64,000 nt of DNA, taken from NCBI RefSeq assembly GCF_000516985.1, contig NW_006917102.1:2055681-2119680 (forward strand). The letters run 5' to 3'. Under the pieces are notes generated by a model, which saw only the letters and a program-made list of their open reading frames with translations, ran no database searches and had not been told where the DNA came from. This document shows, in pieces, positions 47,856 to 60,549 of the stretch (positions are counted from its first letter, which is position 1; every line of letters begins with the position of its first letter). This DNA is from Pestalotiopsis fici W106-1 (lineage: Eukaryota; Ascomycota; Sordariomycetes; Amphisphaeriales; Sporocadaceae). The translations under genes were made by a program, and so were the position numbers.

Positions 47856-48222
47856 CTCTAGATATTTGATGAGTGTTTGGGTTTGTTTGTTTTCGTTTGT
47901 GTCTCTCTTCTGTTATGCAACCTTGAACCGTGATTTCAATCTATAGAAGAGGGTGCCTGGTATTTCTGCAAGTGTGAGATGCGAGAGTGAGTCGTGGTAT
48001 TTGCCCCAGAGCTTCAGCTGTCAAAGAGATCAAACTTCATCATTGCAATGGTGTTCAAAGAGTCCATATTCAACTGGGTCAGGCGGAATTGTCATAAAGA
48101 ATGCCAAAGAGATTTATTTCTTTATGTTGGAGGTTGAGACGACAAAGCCGCCACTGTATCTGGGAAAGAGCAAAGAGTTTCCAAGTATTGTCGTCATTGA
48201 GTAAAGCGACAACAATGACAAC
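47856..48222. other. Intergenic region, 0.4 kb
   Basis: Promoter of the Hce2 gene and 3' flank of the epimerase gene. Nothing recognisable. Confidence 0.55.
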
Positions 48223-49505
48223 TCAAGCCTTCCACAAGACCTTGCCCTGCCAAGACTTTACGCGCGACTGCACTCTGGACAAGTCCTCATGCTTCGAAGC
48301 AACTGCAGCATCGTATGATCTACGATAGACGCCCAAATTCTCAGTAAACAGGGCTTGGCGATCCGACCATCCAGTCAAGCCCCGGATCTTTTCACTTCCG
48401 ACCCACTGGCTGAAGCCGAATATCGGGGCCAAACTCTCATCTGCAGGAGTGGTATCGACTCCAGACTCAAATTTTGAGCCTTCAGAGAAGCCGTACTCTT
48501 TGGCCACAGCTTTGAGTACTTGTCCTGCAGTCTCATATTTGGCAGCTGAGATGTTATAGCACTGTCCCGCGACGGCGGAGCGGTCCTCATGTTCAGCAAG
48601 TGCCAGATAAGCCTCGGCGCAATCGTCAACGTGCACTGGAGATGGCATTGATATTAGTCATGTTAATCGGGTGAGGTTGCGATCATAAAAGTTTGACAGG
48701 TTTCATACAAGACTAGCAAGAAGCTACTCTATGAAATGAATGTCGGCTCGACTTACGAGCGTGCATGATAGAATTCGGGTTGATATTCCTCAGCGTTAAA
48801 ACTTTTGTGCCCGTCGCAGCGATGGCAGCTGCAAACTCAAATATGACTCCAAAGTAACTGCTGCTGTGACCATAGACGTTCGTTGGACGGAGTACAGCCG
48901 CATCGAACAAGTCTGTCTGCTCCAGCATTTTCACTGAGCAGTTTGCTCGAGCAACCATAAGACCTGGGGGGTTCACTACAGTATTTAATGTTGTCAGCAG
49001 CCTCCTTTACCGATATTAAAGAGTGTGAAATTCGTGTGCTTATAACTCGGCCAGAAAAGATGCAAATCAAGACAAGAACTTGCTTACAAGGTGACGTCTC
49101 GGTATGTGGGCGCAGTCCCGGTGCACCATCAACATCGGTGGTGCCATAGTCCTTGCACCCAGAACTCCACAAGACAAGAGGACGCACTTGATGAGCGTTG
49201 CTGACTTTGGCAATAAGCCGTATCGCTGCTATAGCATGCTTGATGTAGGTTTCATAGTCAGGAGGCTCTATGCATCCAACAATGACATCAAAGGTCTTGC
49301 TATAAGAAGTCAAGGCCGCCTGAATGCCCTCGGCGTCGGTGATTTCTCCAACTATGGGAATGGTTTCATTGAGAGCGAGCGTTCCTGCGGCTTCTTGACG
49401 GCGCACCAGACCAAACACAATGTAGCCCGCTCGAACAAATGCACGGCAGACAGCTGCACCAATATAGCCATTGGCGCCAATAACGAGGACTGTCTTTCGC
49501 GGCAT
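48223..49505 (-). CDS. NAD(P)-dependent epimerase/dehydratase-like protein
   Basis: Extended or atypical short-chain dehydrogenase of 349 residues. Exons are 49505-49088, 48975-48757 and 48635-48223. The N-terminal nucleotide motif is VLVIGANGYIGAAVCRAF (GxxGxxG). The active-site region has WSSGCKDYG, and the second exon gives VLRPTNVYGHSSSYFG where an epimerase YxxxK would normally be close by; the canonical YxxxK is not evident, replaced in position by ARANCSVKMLE. LHVDDCAEAYLALAEH, restored across intron 2, matches the epimerase HVDD motif. It sits 415 bp downstream of a Zn2Cys6 regulator on the same strand. Substrate is unknown. Confidence 0.82.
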
Positions 49506-49920
49506 TGCAGAGATGTTGATGAAATGCGTTGATGCAAGCCTCAGTGTGAGGGGAAACTCAGTCGATTATAATGTATTCTTTTTGAAGTGCATAGAGTCTG
49601 GCTTTGAACGGTCGCACGGCTCTGATGGGGATATGCAGCTCAAACCGAGTCAAAGCTCGGCTCAATTAGTAATTGGCCATGATGCTCCAACGGCGTAGGT
49701 TGAACTATGAAACCACATTGAGCCCGATTGAGATCATGTAAGATACCCTACACACAGCTGCATGTGTAATTGGCACCGATGGCCCCTCTTCCATAAGCAT
49801 TTAGTGGAATACAAGCGCCAAAGGTCGACCCACGTATGCTTACCTACTTGGGTGTGTTGGCGGACCAAGATTATACCGGATGACTAATGTCATATCCATC
49901 AGTCTCCGTTCGAACGGATC
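49506..49920. other. Intergenic region, 0.4 kb
   Basis: Promoter of the epimerase-like gene. I see no clear motif. Confidence 0.5.
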
Positions 49921-52585
49921 TCAACCACGAGCTTGGCGCATGAAATCGAGGAAACCTCCACCGAAAAAGTCCTCCATACTTGGTATCACGGGTTGTGATA
50001 TTTCATATCCCATCTGGAGCGGGTCAGAGGCCATGGGAAATGTGTCCGTTCCGCTCACAAAGTCCTCATTATCATATGTACGTTGATCCGACAAAGATGA
50101 TGGTGTTGCACCATTATCAGTGCCATTTGGGAACGTTGGGACTGGTAAATCAGATGGAGTCCAATTGGGCGGATGCCTGCGGCCTTGTTCAGAAGGCGCT
50201 GGTTTGCGGATGTCTTGTTGCGGCCGTGTTGCACCTGTTCTTGACTCTACTTTTTGTCTTGCGAGTGTTGCAAATTTGATGGCCCAGGATTTGCTTGGCG
50301 TTCGCATACACCAGTCTTCCAGTCTCGAGATGAGGCCAATGCTTACATCGGCCGAGACTTTGGATTGGCTTTCATCGTAGTGCGCCAAGATCAGAGCGGA
50401 GTATCCAATGACGAGGCATAGATAGGTCGGTATCGTGTCCATGAGGAACGAGGGCATGTCGACAAAGGTCTCTAGCACAGAGTGTGCGTATCTTGAGGTA
50501 TGATACTGAAGCATCTGTGTGCTATTCTTGGCAGCTTTCGTATCCGATGCGTTTGAAGTACTATTTGCAGGCGAGCCAAACGGTGGATTGGCAAGGAATG
50601 TCTTGGGGCTCATGGCATCGCCGCGTTCCTCGAGGGCTCTCACGGAAAGAATTAAATACGCAGCGTAATATCCTATGCGGAGCATGGAGGCAGTTGACAG
50701 GGCTAGGAGAAGTCAGATACAGGCCTGCCGTGCTGTTTCATGTCCATGGGAGGGTTCCTTACACATGAGATGATTCCACTTTTGCTTCCAGGCTTTGAAG
50801 TCTTCACACTCGCCATTTGTGTCAAGGTAGGAGCGACGCGACAGTTTTTGGTGCAACACAGAGTATAGCAAGATTTCGGCGACAAGCATTCCGTCTTGCA
50901 TACTTGCTTGATAGAAGCTGAGCAGAATATTGCATTGGTTTATATAGGGAACATGGAGGACTGATGGTCTTCCTGTGGTCGCGGACCAGCTGGGTAAGTA
51001 GCCTTTGATCAGTATTGGCTTGTCGCGAGTTTGAATATTCTGTGTGGGGGTCTCGCGGGCTTACTGCAGATGGTGAAGACAAATAGTCGACCAAAGATGG
51101 ATAGCATGACGATCCTGTACTGTTGACACTCCCCGCCTAATATTGGTTACAATTTTGGAGAAGCTGATACTAAGCATAGCTTGTTTGACACAGTAGCCGG
51201 TCAATAACCAGCTGTCGATGTACTCGGGGCCGTCCTGCACTAATCAGCTTTGACTACGTCAGTGGATCTCGATCCATAACAATAAACTTACGGCATGGTC
51301 ACTCATGACGAGAATGGCATTAATCTCTTCAAGGTTGAGAGGACTCGACAAGAGTGCTTGGCCTAGTGTGATTCGGACTTGTTCGTAGACTTGGCGGTGC
51401 ATTGGCGTGCCGCAGAGATCCTCGCGATACAGAATGGCACATAGACAGCAGACACTGTGCAGGAAGGCAGAGAGCTCTCTGAGATCACGGCCTGGAGTTT
51501 CCGATGGCTCGTACACTGAAAGCAGATGGCCATGGTGCCGTAGAAACCTAGACAGATGTAAGCTGCCGAAGACGATGCCGTGCTGACAATACAAGGCTTC
51601 ACGATAGGTAGCAACTCACAGTCGAATGAGTTCATTGGCTGTCTGTTCATTCAGCAATTGCAGCTGCATGAGGTCGAGTTTGACGTGCTCAAGTCTGCGG
51701 TAACCCTGGGTGACGTGTTCACCAATCTCTCTCAATACCACGGTGGGAGCTGATTTGATGCCGACATCGACGGGGTCTGCTATATTCTCAGGGCTGTCGT
51801 CATTTTCGGGGGGATCAGTTGAATCATCGTCTGCGTCAGTTGCCGACGACTTGGACTTGTGAAGATCGTTTGCCGTGCCTGCTAAGCCGAATTGGCGAGT
51901 AACCAATTCGATCATGCCCTTGATCTCCGCCAGAGACTTTTCATGTCGACCGAGCCTGTAGATGGCAGCATTAGACCCAAAAAATACACCACACGTCTGA
52001 CAATTTTCCTTCTTTAACGGTGTGATTGATTTTCAATTAGTACTTACCGTTCTTCAATACTAGTGGAATTGTCCACAGGTTTGGGGTGTGTGGGCACATC
52101 AAGAATTTCTCCTTTAAGCGAGCATTCGATCCTATTACTACTTAGAATCATTGTTCTTTGGATTATTTATTTCATTATGAAGAAATATATAAGCATTGAA
52201 AATGAATAGAAACTCCATTGAGTCTGTAAACTGGGGAAAGGGGGGGAGCTTTGGATCGAGAAACGGACCTCAAAGTTACACATCGGTGGCATGCTTGAGA
52301 GCCAGGGTCGTACTCGCAACGACATTTGAGTCTTTGGCATGACTGGCACGAGAAGACGCGCCGTCGACGCTTTTGACCAGTGCCTCCAGCGGATGCACCA
52401 GAAGACTTGTCGAGAGGCTCATCCTTTTCGGTCCTGGGAGCCTTGCGTTTGACTGGTCGTGAACTGCCAGCACTGGTGGTGCTGTTGGAAGCGGGCTCCG
52501 GGGCCGTAGCAGACGGGGTCTCATCGGCAGGCCGCTCGGGCCCAGACGAGTGGCCGCCTTCAGTGGCAGCATCAGCAGCAGGCAT
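49921..52585 (-). CDS. Zn2Cys6 transcription factor
   Basis: Regulator of 723 residues from seven exons: 52585-52269, 52131-52048, 51955-51620, 51547-51292, 51234-51065, 50989-50763 and 50702-49921, in frame. The N-terminus is Ser/Pro/Thr-rich with a basic KRRRR stretch before the zinc cluster. Cluster cysteines are C80, C83, C90, C99, C102 and C109 (C-x2-C-x6-C-x8-C-x2-C-x6-C); a 137 nt intron splits the cluster before the last cysteine. The middle region shows a coiled coil and then the pattern of xylose/quinate-type regulators (DSWLLTGYCVKQAMLSISFSKI, AIHLWSTICLHHLQ, SATTGRPSV). The C-terminus is acidic and aromatic (SMEDFFGGGFLDFM), a plausible activation segment. Its target may be the adjacent epimerase gene (inference). 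Confidence 0.87.
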
Positions 52586-54343
52586 TCCAAAGCCAAAGTG
52601 TATGTTTCCACTCTTGTGTGGTTTTTTTGGATTTGGATTTGTCGTACGACGATGGTATGGTAAACTTGGGACGAAACTTACAGCAAGCCGGCGGAGAACG
52701 CTGGCGGGCGTCGATACCTAGGATATGGCCTGTTTAAAGAGAGCAGTTGGGGTTCCACACGAGCAGCGCTGACTGGTTGGGGTCACCGCCGATCTCCGAC
52801 GGGGGTCTTGGAATCACATGTAGCATCTCGTATTCTGACTCTCAAGTCTCTCTTCTTATTCCATACGCTCGAAATGATGGCTAAGCACCTTTTCGGGGAA
52901 CTGCTTTGAGCTGACCTATATAGATCTCCGGTTGCCCTGTTGCGCTGCTCGTTCAGAGTGTCTGGGCAGGCGCGATAACTTTCCTACTTGAGACTGGTAT
53001 CGTTGACATGTTTGACAGTCATCATTCAAGCGAACCTCTTTGGGTGTGGAACACTTTATTAAGAGGTTCTCTCCAAGTTCCACGAGCACTAGTAACAATG
53101 AAAAGAGCGCCAAGATTCAATGTTCTGCAGCTTGTCCAGCTACATACAGTTCTTGTGGCCAATCACCCATGATGCTTTCGTAAACCCATCTCATAAACGG
53201 TTGCCCGCTATGTACCCCAGATCTTCATCTTCTCATTCGGTGTGGGGCAATAGGGCCTGCCATAAGCAGCAGGATGGAGTCGCGTCCCCTTCTCAATCTG
53301 CCGTCCATGCAATCAATCAGATGTCAAGCATTTGGAATGTAAAAAGACGCGGATGGAAGCACAAATTGAAGAACTAGGTAGGTAGTTAGACGATGACGAT
53401 GACGACTATCATCGCGACTTTTAAATGGTATCTCCAAAATTCTGGCGGTACCAGCCTCCTTTCCCAGTGCAAAGTCGTCGTCGGCAGAGGTCACAACGTC
53501 GCGCGAGTAGGCAGCTGAGACACTGACCGGTTTGTCTTGGGGATCTTGCATACAAACACCGAATGATGGCCCGTCGCGAACCTGGAGGAAATACTGCACG
53601 CATTTTGCAACAAAGCGAGTCCCTCCAACCAATTGATATCTGCCTGCTAATCCATAATCTATGGACATCTATCTGCCTTGGGGAGACTTCGGAGCCGCCG
53701 GGATTCTGGGGTTCAACTGTCATATTCAGCCGCCGTCGCTTGTGTTGCGCCGAGGCATGATTGCCTTGTGGTCGTCCATATGGTGGCCTTTTTGGTTAGA
53801 TATATCTTCTCGCAGGTAGCTTTGCATGTCAGCTTTCATGCACGCCAGGTGTGATGAACCAAAATGCTCCTCCCTACCTACGCCACTACTCGTTCCCAGC
53901 ATTGCCTCATGATGGAGGCAATTATTATCATCAACATCCCTCCAAAGGATGCACTCCATGACTTGCAAGTCGAACATGGCCGCTTGTATATGACAAGAAT
54001 ACTCATTTAAAAACCTAAACAAGTGTCAGTCTGAATGAGGTCAAGAGGGAGGAATTGTGCGGCATGAATACACAGCGTCAAAAGGAACGGGCACGCAATG
54101 GCGCCCCCATGGTCCCCAGAGCAAATCAACACCTCAGCGATAAATATACGAATCCTTTGAAACTTGCTCGTGTCTTACCCAGGCTGGTTGATTGATCTTG
54201 AACAATTGTGTATTGTTCCTGGCCAAGGCGTGAACTCATAGTCTGGCGTGCGGCCCTATTGGTAGCTCAGAGTCGGATAGAAGTCGAGCCAGATCCTCCA
54301 CAAAATCCTTTCCAGGTGCTTTCGGCTCTACTGATGCGATTAT
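52586..54343. other. Intergenic region, 1.75 kb
   Basis: Promoter of the second Zn2Cys6 gene followed by sequence with short open frames on both strands. A minus-strand frame at 53324-53668 (114 codons, VGGTRFVAKCVQYFLQVRDG) reads somewhat like protein but has no recognisable family, partner exon or convincing start, so I do not call it. Confidence 0.45.
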
Positions 54344-55450
54344 ATGTTCTTTCGCAGATACTCGTGCTTCAGCTTATCATCAACGCGGCTGGACCTATCA
54401 GGAATACATGATGTCCTGGAGGAAATAAGTCTTTTCCGAGGGACAGCTCAATACAAATGCACTTGCGGTTACTACCACGAGCAGCTCGACTCACAGCCTT
54501 GGCTCAATCAAAACATCAGTCTTCTGCGGAGTGACCTCCCATCTGGCATCTCTAATGCTGGCGCACTTAATCTCGTCATTGAAAGATACACAAAGCTCCT
54601 AATTATGTATGATAAAGACGCCTTGCCTTCTATCATGAGGCTCCTGCCTCTATTGAGCCGCACGTTCAAACAAGGCTTTCTTCATAGGTTTCTAGCGATG
54701 TTCTTCGATTGCTCTCTCCCTAGAGTGGGTGTGTAGCAATGCACGCAGGCGCGTGGAACCTGACCACCCTCAGAGCGAGAAACTCTCTGCGACAGGCCTT
54801 CCATCCTGGCCCTGGATCGGATGGCAAGGTGGTACCCTCTGGGCGCCTTTTCATGATGAAGATTACGTCTCTCCAATGACCGAGACAAGGTTTGAAGAGA
54901 CCATTCCCATCATGACTTGGTACGCTTCGTCAAGCTCTTTCCAACATGAACGTTGAAGTATCAAGGCAACTCGGTTTGAGAAACGCGATTCCTGGAGGAG
55001 TTTCAGTGAGTCACCACCGCCAGGCGGGACTGGAAAGAGCCATACCAAGCGAGTACGCCTTATAGTCAAGGATTCACGACAGACACTCCACTGCCTATAT
55101 TTGTTTGATGGAGCCGACAGATAGATTGGGTTTATCTCCTCCCGTGTCACAGGACGACCTTGGCCATATATGGGCGCAAATAGCAAGCAGTGACAACTCC
55201 AAACACTCGATCCAGGTTATGGCCATTTGTCAATCGGAAAGATAACCCAATTCTGGTTTCGACATTGTTGTTTTCGGGAGCTGTCGTTATCAACATCAAT
55301 GATTCCAATACTTCTTTTGAGTCTAGATCTAGGTATGTCACGGAAAGATACACTGTATTATGTATGAAATGGAAAATTATCTTACATACATGCATAGTAT
55401 TGGCTACATCAGCCAAGATGATTGGATTGCTTTTTCGACGCCGAATATGA
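54344..55450 (+). pseudogene. Decayed HET-type (heterokaryon incompatibility) gene, C-terminal half
   Basis: Pieces of a HET-family C-terminal region occur in order but in different frames. First come YHEQLDSQPWLNQN, IERYTKLLIMYDKDALPSIM and LLSRTFKQGFLHRFLAMFFD (frame of 54344-54736). Next, after a frame change, are RRVEPDHPQSEKL and GLPSWPWIGWQGG, the usual LPSWSWxGW hallmark (frame of 54729-54956). Further on are QDDLGHIWAQIASS and MAICQSER, and last YTVLCMKWK near 55340-55380. Internal stops and frameshifts separate the pieces, and no HET catalytic N-terminus is seen upstream. I read this as a relic, not an expressed gene. Confidence 0.6.
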
Positions 55451-56166
55451 GTACGAGGATGAATGGATTGGTTTCAATATAGAGCCGTGTTGCTCAACGC
55501 ATGCCTTTTCTAGATACGTATCTAAAGGGTATCCCAAGTTCATCAGACAATCCATACAATTCCATGTCTCCTCAATGTGGACTGATTGGAATCGGAAACA
55601 GCAACAAACCAAGCTGATGTGCAAATTTTGACACGTATTGCAAGTACATGCTGACGAGCATACATATAACAAAGTCCTTTGACATTGCACAGCAGCCACG
55701 GTCGCACGCTGGTTGCAGGGCCAAGCCTTCGGAGTCCAGCCCGAAGCGCATGCAGCTTACCTGTAATGTAACATGTTGATGATGTGCGTGCCAGACGGCA
55801 GAACCTAGCGAATGAGGAGCTGTAACGTCCTTGCCCCTCCGCATTTGAGAATGCGGAGCGAAAACGTGTAGCATCAATGTGGAGAGAGAGAAAGCAGCAT
55901 TGCTACTATAGAGAGAGGGTGTTTTTCTGGTGGGGTTTTCAGGGCGACAACTGCATACCCAAAGTCGGATACAATCATTTCTTTATGCTGTATCCCGCCC
56001 AGATGTGGCTGAAATTTCCAGTCGGATGACAGGTGTTTCAGTCATTGTCGGTCGACGACATCTTCAGTCAACAAGCTTACTTATCTACACTGCGGTATCT
56101 CCTGAAGCCCGGGTACTCTGCCTGATCAGAGTACATCCTCGGCAGTGAATACAAAGTACTGCTGTC
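55451..56166. other. Intergenic region, 0.7 kb
   Basis: Further low-similarity sequence after the HET relic and the promoter of the sugar transporter. No gene is supported. Confidence 0.5.
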
Positions 56167-58216
56167 ATGCTGGCTTTCGCAAAATCCACCCTGAGGCTGC
56201 ATCTGACATGCGCATTCTTTGCTATCGGCTCCTTCGTATGGGGGTAAGTCGCAGAATGCATTCACCCTTGCCGCCTTGATTCCGAGATTTTCTCGCCGGA
56301 TCGTGCCTTTGATTATCATGCAGCAAGCTTCTGACAACGAATAATCTAATCAAGCTACCATGTCGGCGTTCTTTCATCGGTGCTGGTCCATCCAGGCTTC
56401 ACTGATGCCTTGGGAAGCCCCACAGCCGCGCAGAAGGGATTGGTCACAGCAATCTACTACCTCGGAACCTGGTTCAGCTATATCTTTGCGTCCTCTCCGC
56501 TTGCAGATGCGCTCGGTCGCCGATATGCTGCACTCGCAGGAACGGCAATCGTCGCTGTCGGCACCGGGTTCGAAGCTGGCGCAAGCGTTCCAAGCGCCTA
56601 TGCCATGTTCATCATCGGCCGAATCATCAGCGGTATCGGTGTGGCAATTCTGTCCACTTCTGTCCCTCTCTACCAAAGGTGTGTGCGTATATAAAGAGAT
56701 GTAGTGGACTCGGCCGTGATCTATAACTAATGAGAATGCAAGCGAGGTTTCACCGGCAGTACAGCGTGGCCGCTATGTAGTTCTCAACCATATTGGTTTC
56801 GTCGTTGGACTTGCTGCAGGATTCTGGTGAGTGTCCTGTCATCTTGCATGACCATTGATCACATTGTTGACAAGAGACAAAGGGTTGGCTATGCCGTCAC
56901 CTTCTGGCAGAACGACGCCCATCAGGTTTACGTGTCCTGGCGCGTTTCGATTGCAGTAGTCCTCGTTCCATGTGTCATATTTGCTTGTGGACTGCCCTTT
57001 CTCCCCGAGACGTGAGTATTGATCAATCCCAGGTGGCTACGCAGGGTTAATGATTAAAATTTCTTTTTCTTTGTTATTCTTCATAGTCCGCGATGGCTAG
57101 TCGATCATGGACATTATCACCGCGCTCAATGGTCGTTACACTGGTTCCGCGAGGGCAGTTACACCGACGAAGAAATCAAGGCGGAATTTGACAAGATTCA
57201 AATCTCCGTCCAAGATCAAAGAGACTCAAAGCCAATATGGTTGTCGCTTTTCACGCATAGGGATCTATTCGACCGTCTGTGGCGCGCGTCTCTGCTCCAG
57301 TTCATGTCACAAATGTGCGGAGCGACGGCCATGAAGTACTATCTACCAACTCTGCTTGGCAAGTTGGGAGTGCCAACTCGTATCACGCTACTCATTGGCG
57401 GTATCGAGTCGACGTCAAAGATTGCCATGACTGTTGTTGAGATGCTAATCATTGACAAAGTCGGGCGGAGAACTACTTTAGTTGCAGGCTCAACGGCCAT
57501 GGGAATAGGCATGCTCGTGAGTAAAGACAGCACGATTCATACTTGCATCATTGCACTGACTATAGGTGTCAGATGAATGCAGTACTTGGCGAGATATACC
57601 CCGAAAATCAAAACCGTGCTGCTGACGTCGCGTGCATTGTCTTTATTTTTGTCTATGCTTTAGGATACAGCATGGGTTTTGGGCCTGCGTCCTGGGTATA
57701 TGGCTCCGAGGTGAGGGTTCTACTCTTTATTCAAGATTTCTGTCAATCTCAACTCACTTGTACAAACAGATCTTTCCCACCGCCGTACGGGCCCGAGGTC
57801 TCAACTTCTCGGCATCTGGTGGCGCCATCGGTTCAATAGTTGTTGCTCAGGTTTGGCCGGTCGGAATCGAAAGAATCGGCTCCCGCATCTACTTTTTCTT
57901 TTTCGCAATCAATGTCATTTGTGTTCCTGTAATGTTACCCTCATAGTTTCTCTAGGCTCGTACAAGACGCTTTCCAGCTGACACTTTTTAGATTATTTTC
58001 CTATTCTATCCCGAAACCAAGGTCCGTTATCCTTTGCTGCCGTTAACAGTAATGATCAACATTTATACTCATGACTCCCTTTTGCAGGGCCGGGCACTGG
58101 AGGATATCGACGGGTTATTCTCAAAAGTCTTGAACAGGCAAGAACACAATGGGAATCAAGGACAAAGTGAAATTGCCATTACGCAAGAAAGGGACGATGG
58201 GTCGTCGATTTCTTGA
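56167..58216 (+). CDS. MFS sugar transporter (sugar porter family)
   Basis: Hexose- or disaccharide-type importer of 499 residues with 12 predicted helices. Nine exons: 56167-56243, 56355-56678, 56743-56826, 56883-57011, 57087-57516, 57573-57710, 57770-57928, 57992-58021 and 58088-58216. Sugar-porter marks: SPLADALGRRYAALAG (loop 2-3 signature), GRIISGIGVAILSTSVPLYQSEVSPAVQRGRYV (helix 4 to 5, restored across intron 2), FLPETPRWLVDHG, then MLIIDKVGRRTTLVAG, GEIYPENQNRAADVAC and the closing FYPETKGRALEDID. Intron 5 is assigned so that helix 8 ends GIGML and continues MNAVLGEIYP. The substrate cannot be told from sequence alone. Confidence 0.88.
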
Positions 58217-59072
58217 TACTCTATACCGTCAATGAAAACCTCAAGAGTCTATGTACCTAGTCATGCTACGAGAAACAATGATTCCATTTTTTCTGGACAT
58301 GGTGGGATTCAAAAGACAGCTCCTTCATCCATGGTCGCTTACTAAACAGTTGGAGGCACTTTGATTAAATCTCCACAAGGCCGATTGTTGATGTGGTAAA
58401 AAGGAAAAAAAAACATATTCAATTTCAACCATCTCTGGTATTTCCAAGCGAGAGACCTTCATTTCCATGTTCAATCCTAGCCTGATTCTTGATGCTCTGT
58501 CCCGCCTCAGTGGTGTGATGTCTTGCCAGCTAAGGATCATTTGCAAGCGCTCAGGTTTGCATTGAGTTGTTACTCAGCGCGTCAGCCGCGTAACATAAAT
58601 CCCAACTTGTGGCTGATGGAATCATACCATATCGTATGATGGCTACCCACCAGATTCTCTGCTCCATCCAAACACCAAGCAGTGCTGACCACAATTGCAG
58701 GCGGGGATTATGGTCATCCGCACGTAGAATCCAGCGCTTGATACTCAAAAGCAACTTTGTTGGTGGAGACTTCAGCCCTCGCCGAGACGCAGGCTGCACA
58801 GGAAGTCAGGCGAAAGAGAGGCCCGACTGCGATCTGCACAGGTTTCCACTTCTGTCTTACCCGGTCTCGTTCAGTAAGAGTTCCGCGGGTTTGACTGCCT
58901 GCCTTGCCGACTCGTCACAGCCGCACTTTGGATAGTGTGAGCGGCTATGTAGGGCACAACTACCGTCTTGGACTTGCTTGATCCGGAGATATATGCACAT
59001 GCGGGAAGATCTCGGCGGGCAGCGATCGGCACAGGGTTCAGGCACGAGCACATGTATATTGCAAAAGAGCCT
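58217..59072. other. Convergent 3' flanks, 0.86 kb
   Basis: Spacer between the sugar transporter and the conserved protein at 59073. Short frames on both strands show no features. Confidence 0.55.
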
Positions 59073-59878
59073 CTAATCTACATCAGGGGACTCTAGAACA
59101 GCGTCGTGTTCCTCAGCACTAGTGTTCTCCTCCGACGACCCTGTCTGGGCCCTGGGGTGCTTGTCGTGCGCATCTTCCTGGGCAGTAGCAGCATCGGCTT
59201 GCTGCCCTTTGTCCGGCTCCTCGCTCAGCTTTGGCGGTTGTACCCGCATCTCGGTCCTCAGCAGTTCCACCTCCAAGACCGGGGTCCCTTCTTCCTGCAA
59301 CTTTGATTTGAGGCCGTCTTGCTCGAGGTCGAAATACAATGCCCAAAAGTCTCCCTCTTTGACTGCCAAGAATCCTTCCCAGCCACCAAAGGTCAGGCGT
59401 CGATCTTGTCGCGTACAGTCATAGGGACCCGTATAATTAGGTTCTGCATAAGGCCGTGTGCCGAATTTGACCTCGTAGGTGTCTCTATCCACATAGACCC
59501 AGTTCATGATTGGAGGCTCGTCGCAGATTTGGGAGACCAGGCCAGAGTATTTGGTCTCGGGGAAGGCCAGGAAATAGCCGGCAAATGGGTAACCAAATGG
59601 TACGTCGTGGGCCAGCCCAGTATCGATATAGAGCTGTTGACTCCATAGTCAGTGAGATGACATGAGGGTATCGTCAAGTGTGACTTTCCTACCTTTTCCC
59701 CAGACAGAACGATCCTTCTACCTTCTAGAATACGGCTGTGCGCTGAAGACTTGGGACAGTGGACAATGAGATTGTTCTTCCGGCTGCGGTGTTCATCTCT
59801 TCGTGCGCGGGACTGCGTATGGCGGATAGCCTCTGCAGTTCCAAACACTGCAGAGAAGGCGACGATGAAGGTGGTCAT
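59073..59878 (-). CDS. Conserved fungal protein of unknown function
   Basis: Protein of 248 residues from two exons, 59878-59693 and 59633-59073, joined by a 58 nt GT-AG intron at a codon boundary. The N-terminal 20 residues are mildly hydrophobic (MTTFIVAFSAVFGTAEAI). The conserved core is aromatic-rich: YIDTGLAHDVPFGYPFAGYF, NWVYVDRDTYEVKFGTRP, YDCTRQDRRLTFGGWEGF and WALYFDLEQDGL. The last 50 residues are acidic and low-complexity. I recall similar short proteins in many Sordariomycetes without an assigned role. Confidence 0.75.
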
Positions 59879-60549
59879 GGTTGTTGGTTGCTTGAAGTTC
59901 CTCCTCGTGACCAGTCGAGAAGGAAGCTAATACTCAAAGATATAGTCTCAGCTAGAGTGATGAAGAAGACAACCTTGGTTTTTGCTTTTTCTTTGACTGA
60001 ATCCACCATCAGGCATAGTTTAAACAAAATGATGCGTTTCAGCTCTCATGGGCCAAGCTTCTAGGCAACTCCAATTCAGTCTTTGCATCCGCACTGTCAT
60101 ACCCTCGAAAGAGTAATACGGATTGTTCAAGCCACGGCGCCATTTTTCAGATTTCCCACTCACACCGACTTCGAGTATCATGGTCACAGGGCAAAAAGCA
60201 CGATTAAAGAAGAATCTCCCGAGTCAACGCCACCTCCCGTGAGTTGAAGGGTCACACATTTGTCTACTATGCAACGGGTTCTGCCCGACGTTGCACGGCA
60301 CGACAGCGAACATCCCAGTTCCACGACGCTCCCCTTCGAGTCTCGACTATTCTCCATGCACATGAGCGTTTGTATACTTCAGCTTCAATGTACGTCTTTC
60401 AACATCCCTGCCCAATGGCTTGAACAACTGAGGACAGAGCATCTCCCGGCAGTGCACATCGGTAGTAACCCAGAGATTGAGCACTCTCATCCACTATACG
60501 GCATGATTGCTCCCTTGAATATATATAGAGCATTATTTCAACCTCGCAA
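59879..60549. other. Divergent promoter region, 0.67 kb
   Basis: Between two divergent small genes. The frame at 60260-60760 overlaps the next gene and is a shadow. Confidence 0.5.
60520..60528 (+). promoter_or_regulatory. TATA-like sequence
   Basis: TATATATAG lies 22-30 bases before the ATG at 60550. If it is a TATA box the leader would be extremely short, or translation starts further down; weak evidence. Confidence 0.25.

Noticed and set aside
47439..47946. Long plus-strand frames of 123 and 140 codons
   Set aside because: They are antisense to the clear Hce2 gene and show no motif of their own.
53324..53723. Two minus-strand frames of 100 and 114 codons
   Set aside because: Some protein-like composition, but no recognisable domain and the two frames cannot be joined by a convincing intron.
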